Source: Deltaproteobacteria bacterium
GTDB taxonomy: Bacteria; Myxococcota; Myxococcia; Myxococcales; SZAS-1
DNA: 39,658 nt
Assembly (NCBI GenBank): GCA_018266075.1
Contig: JAFEBB010000070.1
Span: forward strand, 1-39,658
Direction: 5' to 3'
Part shown: positions 16,880-23,135 of the stretch, one piece after another
Numbering within the stretch: the first letter of the stretch is position 1
Layout of the letters: each line of letters opens with the position of its first letter
Notes under the pieces: generated by a model
The model's input: the letters and a program-made list of their open reading frames with translations, nothing else
What the model was told of the DNA's origin: nothing
The model's database searches: none
Position numbers and translations under genes: made by a program

Positions 16880-16895
16880 TGGCACGCGACGCGCA
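16880..16895 (+). promoter_or_regulatory. Sigma-54-type promoter of the 50-aa membrane protein
   Basis: TGGCACGCGACGCGCA has a perfect -24 element (TGGCACG) and the invariant -12 GC followed by A. The predicted start is ~16906, 18 bp before the ATG at 16924. This is the best -24 match in the window. Confidence 0.65.
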
Positions 16896-16923
16896 ATGTC
16901 ATGCCCACGGGTTCGAGGGCACC

Positions 16924-17076
16924 ATGGCGGCGCGCGGCGAGGGCAGTGAGGTCATCCCGGGAATGCTCCTCGTCCTCTTCCTGCTCGCGTGTTTGATCCA
17001 CGCCGCCGTGACATGCAGCCGGCCGCCGGATGCGGCTGCCCAGGCGAGCCCCGCGACCCAGGTGCACTTTCGTTGA
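16924..17076 (+). CDS. 50-residue single-pass membrane protein
   Basis: The ORF encodes a short polar start, one TM helix (GMLLVLFLLACLIHAAV) and a Pro/Ala-rich tail ending VHFR. An internal ATG at codon 14 could also be used. I do not recognise it. Support for a real gene is the near-consensus sigma-54-type promoter and palindromic activator site immediately upstream, with no other gene they could serve. It may be a small modulator of a transporter or kinase; this is inference. Confidence 0.6.
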   Translation: MAARGEGSEVIPGMLLVLFLLACLIHAAVTCSRPPDAAAQASPATQVHFR

Positions 17077-17092
17077 GAGATGCGGCTTGGCG

Positions 17093-17226
17093 TCAGCGCG
17101 GCGGGGCGTGCATCTCGACGTGCTCGGGGATTGGGCCGCGCATGAACGCGGGAAGGAAGCTGAGCCCGGCCACGATCAGGGCGACACCCAACATGAGCCC
17201 GGCGTACTGAAGGTGCCCGGGCCGTC
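17093..17226 (-). pseudogene. Remnant of a kdpA 3' end, frameshifted
   Basis: One minus-strand frame reads LQYAGLMLGVALIVAGLSFL, then PAFMRGPIPEHVEM, then a stop. It aligns with the end of the intact KdpA (LFVGLLVCVVLIVGALTFFP...SPIAEHF). Immediately upstream, another frame reads GPGTFST, matching GPGTFPT of KdpA, so a frameshift separates the two parts. Upstream stops exclude a full gene. It is probably left over from a lost or rearranged second kdpA. A functional 33-residue peptide starting at the ATG at 17194 cannot be excluded. No further KdpA similarity is seen in 17227-17419. Confidence 0.6.
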
Positions 17227-17419
17227 AGGATGCCGACCTTGCCGGGTCAAAGGTCCAGCAAGCGCGAGCCCCGACGCCAACCCGAGCCTCGTGCCCCACG
17301 GCGATCAGGACGTGAACCAGGTCGTGGACTCGAGCTTCCGTGAGCTGGAAGCGTGGTCGCATCGCGATCCATGGCTCCAAGCGCTGCGCCCCTCCTGCGC
17401 GTGCAGCCGCAGCAGCGCG

Positions 17420-18013
17420 TCACAGCGGCGGTACAGCAAGGTGAGGGCTCTCCGCTTGAATCGGCGCCTCGCGCTCGAGCCCCAGGATCGGCGCGGCGGG
17501 AAGCTTCAGCTCCACATCCACGTAGGGGTGCACCCGCAGCCCGCCCAGCAGCATGCGATAGGGCGTGATGCCGAAGTCGGGCTGGTACACGCGCGCCTTG
17601 GCTCGGAAGTGATCGCCCTGCGGTGCCACCAGGAAGCCCAGGGGCTGCTCCCTCCCGTGAAGCGTGAGCCGGCCGAGCACCTCCACGCACTCGCCTCGCC
17701 GCACGAAGTAGGTGGAATGGAACACGATGTCGCGGTGGCGCGCGGCCTCGAGGACCTGGGCGGCGATGGCGCGCTCGATGGTCAGGCGTTTGGCCTCAGG
17801 GAGGAGCGCCGGCTCGGCGCCGGTCTCGCGCCGCTCGCCCACAACCACGATCGAGCCGGGATCGAACCGCGCCTCGATGGCGCCGCGACGCTGGTCCACG
17901 TCCACGGCGAACCGGGACACCCTCAGCACCAGATCGTAACCCAGTACGGCCAGCGGACCTTCCTTGAAGGTGCGCACTGTGCAATCTGCAGTGGTGGGAT
18001 CGAAGCGGAACAT
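17420..18013 (-). CDS. YceI-family protein
   Basis: The ATG at 18013 has GGAGGT seven bases upstream and gives the typical YceI beginning (FDPTTADCTVRTFKEGPLAV), so it is preferred over the ATG at 18028. The 197-residue protein has lipocalin-like YceI features: DLVLRVSRFAVDVD, ...FDPGSIVV, the HRDIVFHSTYFVR strand and VLGRLTLHGREQPLGF. YceI proteins bind isoprenoid-like ligands and are often stress induced. No signal peptide is visible, so this one is probably cytoplasmic. It is the third gene of an operon after the PtsN-like gene (18066). Its start overlaps a perfect 21-bp inverted repeat. Confidence 0.8.
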   Translation of the reverse strand: MFRFDPTTADCTVRTFKEGPLAVLGYDLVLRVSRFAVDVDQRRGAIEARFDPGSIVVVGERRETGAEPALLPEAKRLTIERAIAAQVLEAARHRDIVFHSTYFVRRGECVEVLGRLTLHGREQPLGFLVAPQGDHFRAKARVYQPDFGITPYRMLLGGLRVHPYVDVELKLPAAPILGLEREAPIQAESPHLAVPPL

Positions 18014-18030
18014 GGAGGTGACCTCCATGT
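18010..18030. promoter_or_regulatory. Perfect 21-bp inverted repeat over the yceI start and ribosome-binding site
   Basis: The arms ACATGGAGGT and ACCTCCATGT pair perfectly around one central base. In mRNA the arms contain the Shine-Dalgarno GGAGGT and both candidate start codons (18028 and 18013). A hairpin would hide the ribosome-binding site; as DNA it could be an operator. Confidence 0.55.
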
Positions 18031-18065
18031 CGAAACGTGATCGCGCCCAGGAGCCGCGGCAAGCC

Positions 18066-18560
18066 TCAGAGGCCGGGGCGCAACCGCCGCGAGGTCTCGT
18101 CGTCGAGCGCCGCGTCGGCGGTGTTGATGATGTCGTTGAGCTGCTTCGCGTCGCCTGCCCCGAGCATGGCCTCGCGCACCGCGGGCTGGCGCAGCAGCTT
18201 GCTCAGCCGGGCGAGGACCTTGAGGTGCAGGCCCTTGGTGTCCGGCGGAGCGGCCACGGCGAAGAAGATCCGGCTCGGCGCGCCGCCCTCTGGCGAGAAC
18301 GCCACGCCCTCGGGCGCCAGGCCTACGGCCACCGAGATGTCCGAGAGGTTGGCCAATCGGCAGTGTGGAATGGCCACGCCATCTTCGAGCGCGGTGGTGC
18401 CAATCTCCTCGCGCGCGCGCAGGGCGTTGAAGAGCTCGCCGCGGCCCGAGGTGGCTCGCCCCTGCAGCGCGGTGGACAGCTCTGCCAGCACCTCGTCGCG
18501 ATCGTGCCCTTGCAGGCGGAGGATCACGGCGGAGGGAGCGAGGTAGTCGGCAATGCGCAT
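18066..18560 (-). CDS. PTS EIIA type-2 protein, PtsN (EIIA-Ntr)-like
   Basis: The 164-residue protein matches the fructose/mannitol/Ntr EIIA fold, with the phosphorylatable His66 in EDGVAIPHCRL. The pattern RLQGHDRDEVLAELSTAL...LFNALRAREEIGTTAL...LFFAVAAP(P)...HLKVLARLSKLLR is that of PtsN. There is no sugar-permease gene nearby. In E. coli, PtsN (EIIA-Ntr) binds the K+ uptake protein TrkA and stimulates KdpD, which fits the surrounding potassium genes. It is the second gene of an operon: it starts 16 bp after the 104-aa gene and is followed 52 bp later by yceI. The start at 18560 is chosen from homology; the longer frame to 18872 overlaps the upstream gene. Confidence 0.85.
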   Translation of the reverse strand: MRIADYLAPSAVILRLQGHDRDEVLAELSTALQGRATSGRGELFNALRAREEIGTTALEDGVAIPHCRLANLSDISVAVGLAPEGVAFSPEGGAPSRIFFAVAAPPDTKGLHLKVLARLSKLLRQPAVREAMLGAGDAKQLNDIINTADAALDDETSRRLRPGL

Positions 18561-18576
18561 GGCGGGCTCCTTCCCG

Positions 18577-18891
18577 TCAAACAGGCACGGGCACCCTCTC
18601 ACGTCCAAACAAGACGATGTAGGCCGCGAGGACCCGCGCTGTGAAGCCGTCGCGCTCGGCGGGCGGGAACGCCTGGGCGAGGAGCTCCGGGCTGTCGTCG
18701 AGGAAGAGCGTGGAGCCCACGCGCTCGAACACCTCCTTGAGCACCTGCGAGCACGAGAGACAGTTGGAAGCTCGCTCGAGCTCCCGCTGCGCGATCGCGC
18801 GCGCGCGCGGGAGGTCGCTCGCGCCCAGCACGTGGACCGCGACAGGCGGCATGGGTTCCGGAGGCTCGGCATCAGGGATTCGCATCGTCAT
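18577..18891 (-). CDS. 104-residue protein of unknown function with a CLSC motif
   Basis: First gene of the operon with the PtsN-like and YceI genes. After a Pro-rich start the sequence is mostly helical (LPRARAIAQRELERASNCLS, CSQVLKEVFERV, FTARVLAAYIVLFG) with a CxxC (CLSC) near residue 45. It has no signal peptide or TM helix. The ATG at 18885 has a better spaced AAGGAA than the one at 18891. I do not recognise the family. Its sigma-54-type promoter and tandem palindromes place it in the same regulon as its neighbours. Confidence 0.7.
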   Translation of the reverse strand: MTMRIPDAEPPEPMPPVAVHVLGASDLPRARAIAQRELERASNCLSCSQVLKEVFERVGSTLFLDDSPELLAQAFPPAERDGFTARVLAAYIVLFGRERVPVPV

Positions 18892-18920
18892 TTCCTTTCT
18901 TCGTCACGAAGGGAGGGTTC

Positions 18921-18936
18921 TGCATGGGGCAGGCCA
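18921..18936 (-). promoter_or_regulatory. Sigma-54-type promoter of the 104-aa/PtsN/YceI operon
   Basis: The minus strand reads TGGCCTGCCCCATGCA: TGGC at -24, correct spacing, and ATGCA at -12. The predicted start is ~18910, about 20 bp before the gene. Confidence 0.6.
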
Positions 18937-18976
18937 GTCTCGACGCGCCACGGCCCGCCCCCATGCGAGAGCGCGC

Positions 18977-19013
18977 CGTGCAATCTGCAGGGACCCACGT
19001 TGCGCCCTGCACG
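18977..19013. promoter_or_regulatory. Tandem palindromic activator sites, 22 bp apart
   Basis: CGTGCAATCTGCAGG (18977-18991; 11 of 12 consensus positions) and GTTGCGCCCTGCACG (18999-19013; 9 of 12) are centred 22 bp apart, about two helical turns. The nearer centre is 62 bp from the -12 GC of the operon promoter. Confidence 0.6.
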
Positions 19014-19053
19014 TGCTCGGACCCGCCCCTGCGCGGTCCGAGCGAAGCCACGG

Positions 19054-19413
19054 TCAGGCCAGGGCGCGGCGAACCACGTCCTCGAGGTCGCGGGCGGACA
19101 GGCGGCCCATCGCCCCGCCCACCACCTGGCCGCCGCGGATGACAATCAGCGACGGCACCTCGGTGCTCACCCACGCGCCCCAGCGCGCGTCGAGCTCCTC
19201 GGGTGCAACCCGCGCAATGTGGAGCGGGTGGGGCAGTCGGTCCTGCACGATGGCGATCTGCTCATCCTCGACGGGGAACAGCCCCGGCGGCCGCGAGTAG
19301 ATGACCCTGGGGGCCTCCGCGCTCGACGAGGGGCGCGAGCGGCGAAAGAAGAGGCGGCGCGGGGCGGGCTCGCGAATGGGCGAGCGATGCGGCGGCGGCT
19401 TGAGGGTCGGCAT
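19054..19413 (-). CDS. Thioredoxin-fold protein lacking the CxxC motif
   Basis: The ATG at 19413 is preceded by GGAGA and gives 119 residues. After a basic, Arg/Pro-rich tail of ~45 residues, the protein shows the last half of a thioredoxin fold: IAIVQDRLPHPLHIARVAPE, then the cis-proline strand VSTEVPSLIVIRGGQVVGGA and a closing helix LSARDLEDVVRRALA. The active-site CxxC region is replaced and the protein has no cysteine, so it cannot be a classical thioredoxin. It may be a chaperone-like or binding protein. It is cytoplasmic, with its own sigma-54-type promoter. Confidence 0.7.
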   Translation of the reverse strand: MPTLKPPPHRSPIREPAPRRLFFRRSRPSSSAEAPRVIYSRPPGLFPVEDEQIAIVQDRLPHPLHIARVAPEELDARWGAWVSTEVPSLIVIRGGQVVGGAMGRLSARDLEDVVRRALA

Positions 19414-19446
19414 GGCGGTCTCCTGTTTGCGTCGGCAAACGGGAGT

Positions 19447-19462
19447 TGCATCGGGCGCGCCA
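19447..19462 (-). promoter_or_regulatory. Sigma-54-type promoter of the thioredoxin-fold gene
   Basis: The minus strand reads TGGCGCGCCCGATGCA: TGGCGCG at -24 and ATGCA at -12 with exact spacing. The predicted start is ~19436, 23 bp before the ATG. Confidence 0.65.
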
Positions 19463-19505
19463 GGCCTTTCTGCGGGCCGGTGCGCCCGTTTCGCGAGCGC
19501 GCGAT

Positions 19506-19542
19506 CGTGCAAGGGGCACGGGCTCGCCGTGCAGGCTGCGAC
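19506..19542. promoter_or_regulatory. Tandem palindromic activator sites, 22 bp apart
   Basis: CGTGCAAGGGGCACG (19506-19520; 11 of 12) and CGTGCAGGCTGCGAC (19528-19542; 9 of 12) are centred 22 bp apart. The nearer centre is 65 bp from the -12 GC at 19448, nearly the same geometry as at 18977-19013. The second site ends just before the APC transporter stop codon. Confidence 0.6.
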
Positions 19543-19546
19543 TCGC

Positions 19547-21532
19547 CTACGCCGCGCGCGTCGGCCGGGCCTCGAGCACGCGCACGGGCAGCACCATGGC
19601 CTGCTGGCCGGCGAACTGCAGCCGCCGCTGGATGGCGTAGGCTGTCTCGTTGTGGAGCAGCCGCTGGAACCAGCGCTCCTCTTCGAAGACCAGCTTGCCG
19701 CTGAAGAACACCACGCGGGGGAACTCGCGCGCGACCTGCAGCGCGACGGCGATGGCTGCGGCCACGGGCTCCGTTCCCAGGTCGCTGCGCGCCGAAGCGG
19801 CCACGCCCAGGCCCCGGCAAAGCTCCACGTACTTGGCCAGCGCGTCCTCGGTCTGGTTCTTCACCCGCTCCACTTCCTCCTGGTCCTTGAACGTGGCCGA
19901 GTCCACCACGCCCACCGAAATGAAGATGAAGTTCTTGAAGTAGCCGGGGAAGACGCGCTGGATGTTGAGGATGATGTGCACGCCCAACCCCGAGAAGCCG
20001 CTCACCAGGATGGCGGCGGTGGGCGCGTTCTTGTCGAGGGCGATCTCCGGCTTGCCCGCGGGCGAGGGCAGCACCTCGAGGATCTCGTCGAGGCGCTTCA
20101 GGTTTCCGCGCACGCTCAGGTAGTGGCGCTTGATGAGCAGGCACGCGATGACCAGCACGCCGGTGACCACCACCGTGAGCCAGCCGCCCTCGAAGAACTT
20201 CTCCCGCACCGTGACGATGAGGATGGAGAAGCAGAGCAGGAAGCCCACCATGTGGATGATGATGTTGCGTCCCCAGTCGTCGAAGCGCTTCCGGTTGCTG
20301 AACCAGAAGCGGATCATCCCCGCCTGGGAGAGCGAGAACGTCACGAAGACGTTGATCGAGTACATCGTCACCAGCGCGTCCACGCTCCCGTGCGTGTACC
20401 AGAGCATCACCGCGCTCGCGCCGCCCATGAGCATCACGCCGTCCTGCATGGTGAGTCGGTCGGAGAGCGAGCCGAAGCGGTGCGGCAGCCAGGAGTCGTG
20501 GGCCATGTTGGCCATCACCCGGGGGCCGTCCACGAAGCCCGCCTGGGCGGCCACGAAGAGCAGGGCGCCCTCGGCTACCAGGGTGACCACCACGAACCAG
20601 CGCCCCACGGGCACGCTGCCCAGGTGCCAGCTCCCCGCGAGCGTCTCCAGCATGCTCGCGTTCATGGTCTTTCCCTCCACCGGCTGCACGTGGAGCAGGA
20701 GGTACGCGAGGATGATGCCGGCGGCGGTCACCGCCAGGCTCACCGCCATGTAGGCCATGGTCCGCTTGCCCGTTTCGACCTTGGGCTCGCGCATGATCTG
20801 CAAGCCGTTCGAGACGGCCTCGATGCCGGTATAGGTGCCGCCGCCGAGGCTGTAGGCCTTGAGCACCAGCGACATCATCCCCAGCATGCCCAGCGTCCGC
20901 AGCCCACCTTGAAACCCCGAGGTCACCTCGTGGGTCACAGCGGGGAACTCGCCGGCCCGGCTGGCCACGGCCCACACCAGGGTGATCCCGTGCGTGACCA
21001 AGAAGAGCACGAAGATGGGCGCCAGGATCGTCACCGACTCGCGCACCCCGCGCAGGTTCATGAGCACCAGGATGCCCACCACTGCGAACTCCACCAGCAG
21101 CTTGGTGTTCGCCCAGGGCCCGGGCAGGAACGAGTAGATCTGGTCCGCGCCCGACGCCACCGACGTGGTGATCGTCAGCACGTAATCCACGAGCAGCGCC
21201 GAGCCGGAGACCACGCCGAAGGTGTCGCCCAGCAGCCGCGTGGCGACTACGTAGCCGCCGCCACCAAAGGGGAAGTGCTCGATGATCTTCGAGTACGCGA
21301 AGGAGATGATGAAGACGGTGAGCGCTGTGGCCAGCGCCAGCACCACCGCCAGGTAGGTGTGCTCCCCGAGGGTCTTGAAGGTCTCCTCGGGGCCGTACGC
21401 GGAGGACGAGAGGCCGTCGGCGCCAAGGCCCACCCACGCCAGAAAGGCGATGAGCGAGACCCGGTGGAAGATGTGCGGGTCCTCGAGGTCTTTGGGTTTG
21501 CCGAGGAGGACTTCCTTGAACCGCGACGCCAT
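19547..21532 (-). CDS. KimA/YdaO-like APC-superfamily potassium transporter
   Basis: Starting at the ATG at 21532 (MASRFKEVLLGKPKDL) gives 661 residues. About 12 TM helices occupy residues ~25-490 and a soluble C-terminal domain follows. Family signatures of KimA (B. subtilis YdaO) are present: ADGLSSSAYGPE (38-49), FPFGGGGYVVATRLLGDTFG, SALLVDYVLT followed by SGADQIYSF, NLRGVRES, GGGTYTGIEAVSNGLQ and a VFVTFSLSQAGM segment. KimA imports K+ with H+ and is controlled by c-di-AMP in Firmicutes; that control cannot be inferred here. The soluble end contains AILVSGFSGLGVHIILNIQR and VVFFSGKLVFEEERWFQRLL, like the KimA tail. Substrate K+ is supported by neighbouring kdp and ptsN-like genes. A general amino-acid permease is the alternative. 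Confidence 0.8.
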   Translation of the reverse strand: MASRFKEVLLGKPKDLEDPHIFHRVSLIAFLAWVGLGADGLSSSAYGPEETFKTLGEHTYLAVVLALATALTVFIISFAYSKIIEHFPFGGGGYVVATRLLGDTFGVVSGSALLVDYVLTITTSVASGADQIYSFLPGPWANTKLLVEFAVVGILVLMNLRGVRESVTILAPIFVLFLVTHGITLVWAVASRAGEFPAVTHEVTSGFQGGLRTLGMLGMMSLVLKAYSLGGGTYTGIEAVSNGLQIMREPKVETGKRTMAYMAVSLAVTAAGIILAYLLLHVQPVEGKTMNASMLETLAGSWHLGSVPVGRWFVVVTLVAEGALLFVAAQAGFVDGPRVMANMAHDSWLPHRFGSLSDRLTMQDGVMLMGGASAVMLWYTHGSVDALVTMYSINVFVTFSLSQAGMIRFWFSNRKRFDDWGRNIIIHMVGFLLCFSILIVTVREKFFEGGWLTVVVTGVLVIACLLIKRHYLSVRGNLKRLDEILEVLPSPAGKPEIALDKNAPTAAILVSGFSGLGVHIILNIQRVFPGYFKNFIFISVGVVDSATFKDQEEVERVKNQTEDALAKYVELCRGLGVAASARSDLGTEPVAAAIAVALQVAREFPRVVFFSGKLVFEEERWFQRLLHNETAYAIQRRLQFAGQQAMVLPVRVLEARPTRAA

Positions 21533-21653
21533 GGACGGAGAGGCTCCTCGGCTGCGCCAGGAGGATCCCGGCGCCACGCCAACCGGCCGCCGCTTGCTCG
21601 CTGCCCTCCCAGGCGAGCGCCCGCACAGCCGTGACCGATGACTGGCAGACGAT

Positions 21654-21712
21654 CGTGCAAGGTGCAAGAGGCGAGTGCTCGCTCCCGAGCGAAGGGGCTT
21701 GCATTCTGCAAA
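21654..21712. promoter_or_regulatory. Two palindromic activator sites upstream of the KimA-like gene
   Basis: CGTGCAAGGTGCAAG (21654-21668; 11 of 12) and CTTGCATTCTGCAAA (21698-21712; 9 of 12) are centred 44 bp apart, twice the 22-bp spacing seen elsewhere. A separate inverted repeat, GCTCG-CTCC-CGAGC, lies between them. No convincing sigma-54 element was found between here and the ATG at 21532; the best candidates have the wrong spacing or a poor -12. Confidence 0.5.
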
Positions 21713-21728
21713 CGCGCGGGCCGGAAGG

Positions 21729-23135
21729 TCAGGCCGGGGCACCGGGTTCGCCCACCGGGACGTCGCCCCGGGGCAGCCAGAGCGCGGCCACCACGCGGTT
21801 GCCCTCGCTGGCGATGCTCGCCTTGCCGCCGTGGGCGCGGGCGATCTGCTCCACGATGTAGAGCCCCAGGCCGAGGCCCCGGCTCTTGCCGGCGGCGCGG
21901 CGGAAGGGGTCGAAGAGGTGCCGGGCCGCCTCGGCGGGGATGGGGCCGCCGCGGTTCTCCACCTCCAGCCGACAGCCGCCGCGGTCGTCGCACACGCGGA
22001 CCTCCACCGGCTGGTCCGGCTCGCCGTGGTCCAACGCGTTGGAGATGAGGTTTCCCAGCGCCTGCGCGACGCGGTGCGGGTCCCACTGGCCCTTGCCGTG
22101 GCCGTCGAGGAAGCGGCCCTTCACCCGGCCGGGATGCGTGGCCTCGAACTCCTCGACCACCCGCGCGGCCACCTCGCACAGGTCCACCGGCCGACGCTCG
22201 ATGGGGATGCCCTCGCCCAGCCGCACCCGGGTGAAGTCGAAGAGCACGTTCACGATCTCGCCGATGCGCTCGGCGCTGCGGGCCGCCCGGCGGGCGGCGC
22301 CGCGGGCCGCTTCGGGGAGGTCGGGGCGGCTCACGAGCTGCTGCGCCGAGAGCAGGATGGCCTGCAGCGGGTTGCGCAGGTCGTGGCCGACCACGGCGAT
22401 GAGCCGCTCCCGGAACCGCTGGGCGCGCCGGGCGTGGGTCACGTCGCTGCCGAGGTTCAGCCACTCCACCACCCGGCCTTCGCGGTCGCGCACCGGCACC
22501 GAGCGCACGTGGACATCGCGGTAGTCGCCGTCGTGGCGGCGCACGCGGTACTCGTCCTCGACCTCGTGGCCCTCGGCCACGGCGCTCGACACCCGGCCGG
22601 CCACGCGCGTCCGGTCAGCGGGGTGCACGGCGGCGAGCCAGCCGTCGGCCCGGGCCAGGGTGCGCGCGGAAAGGCCGGTGAAGGCCCGCAGGCCGGGGTT
22701 GTCCGCGAGCGGGCGGCCCCGGCCGTCGGTCAGCCAGACCAGCTCTGCCGAGCCCTGGGCCAGCGCCCGGAAGCGCGCCTGGGCGCGGTCGTGGACGCTC
22801 TCTGCTGCGAGCGCGAGCAGCTCGGCGTCGAGGGCGCGCTCGAGCGCGACGAGCTCGTCCAGCGACACGCGCGCCCGCTGGTTCCCGATGAGCCGGTCCA
22901 GGACGGTGCGCAGCGCCGCGAACGCCTCGAGCCTGGCGTCGCGGTCGCTGGCCGACGGTGCGTCCAGAGCATGGGGAAGGGCGTCGAGCACGCGGGCGAT
23001 GCCGGCGCGCTGAGCGGCCGCGCTGCGTCCCGCGAGCCGCGTCCAGGCGCGGAGGACGTGCTCCCGGTTCGCGCGCAGCCACGCCGCGAGCCCCGACGCG
23101 CCCGGCGCCTGAATTCCTTCGGATTCCCGATCCAC
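21729..23135 (-). CDS. Soluble PAS-domain sensor histidine kinase
   Basis: The GTG at 23135 is taken as start because upstream codons look non-coding and include a palindrome of the local regulon; the frame stays open to 23255. It gives 468 residues: an N-terminal helical domain (~15-120, WLRANREHVLRAWTRLA...), PAS at ~122-238 (ELVWLTDGRGRPLADNPGLR, then GLNLGSDVT-like end), HisKA with His251 in VVGHDLRNPLQAI, and HATPase (NLISNALDHG, GLGLGLYIVEQIA). There are no TM helices. No response regulator is adjacent. Its position beside the sigma-54-linked cluster makes it a candidate input for that regulon, which is inference. Confidence 0.82.
   Translation of the reverse strand: MDRESEGIQAPGASGLAAWLRANREHVLRAWTRLAGRSAAAQRAGIARVLDALPHALDAPSASDRDARLEAFAALRTVLDRLIGNQRARVSLDELVALERALDAELLALAAESVHDRAQARFRALAQGSAELVWLTDGRGRPLADNPGLRAFTGLSARTLARADGWLAAVHPADRTRVAGRVSSAVAEGHEVEDEYRVRRHDGDYRDVHVRSVPVRDREGRVVEWLNLGSDVTHARRAQRFRERLIAVVGHDLRNPLQAILLSAQQLVSRPDLPEAARGAARRAARSAERIGEIVNVLFDFTRVRLGEGIPIERRPVDLCEVAARVVEEFEATHPGRVKGRFLDGHGKGQWDPHRVAQALGNLISNALDHGEPDQPVEVRVCDDRGGCRLEVENRGGPIPAEAARHLFDPFRRAAGKSRGLGLGLYIVEQIARAHGGKASIASEGNRVVAALWLPRGDVPVGEPGAPA

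Noticed and set aside
17978-17992. TGTGCAATCTGCAGT, a 13-base identity with the activator site at 18977
   Set aside because: It lies inside yceI over codons for the conserved TADCTV start of the protein, and matches only 9 of 12 consensus positions. Probably chance or coding constraint, so not listed as an activator site.
21590-21620. Possible sigma-54 promoter for the KimA-like gene (TGGGAGGGCAGCGAGCA or CGGCTGTGCGGGCGCT on the minus strand)
   Set aside because: The first has 13-bp instead of 12-bp GG-GC spacing and the second a poor -12; neither is good enough to call.
19301-21634. A 777-codon plus-strand frame opposite the KimA-like gene
   Set aside because: Rich in His/Arg/Glu with no domain; the opposite strand encodes a well-conserved transporter.
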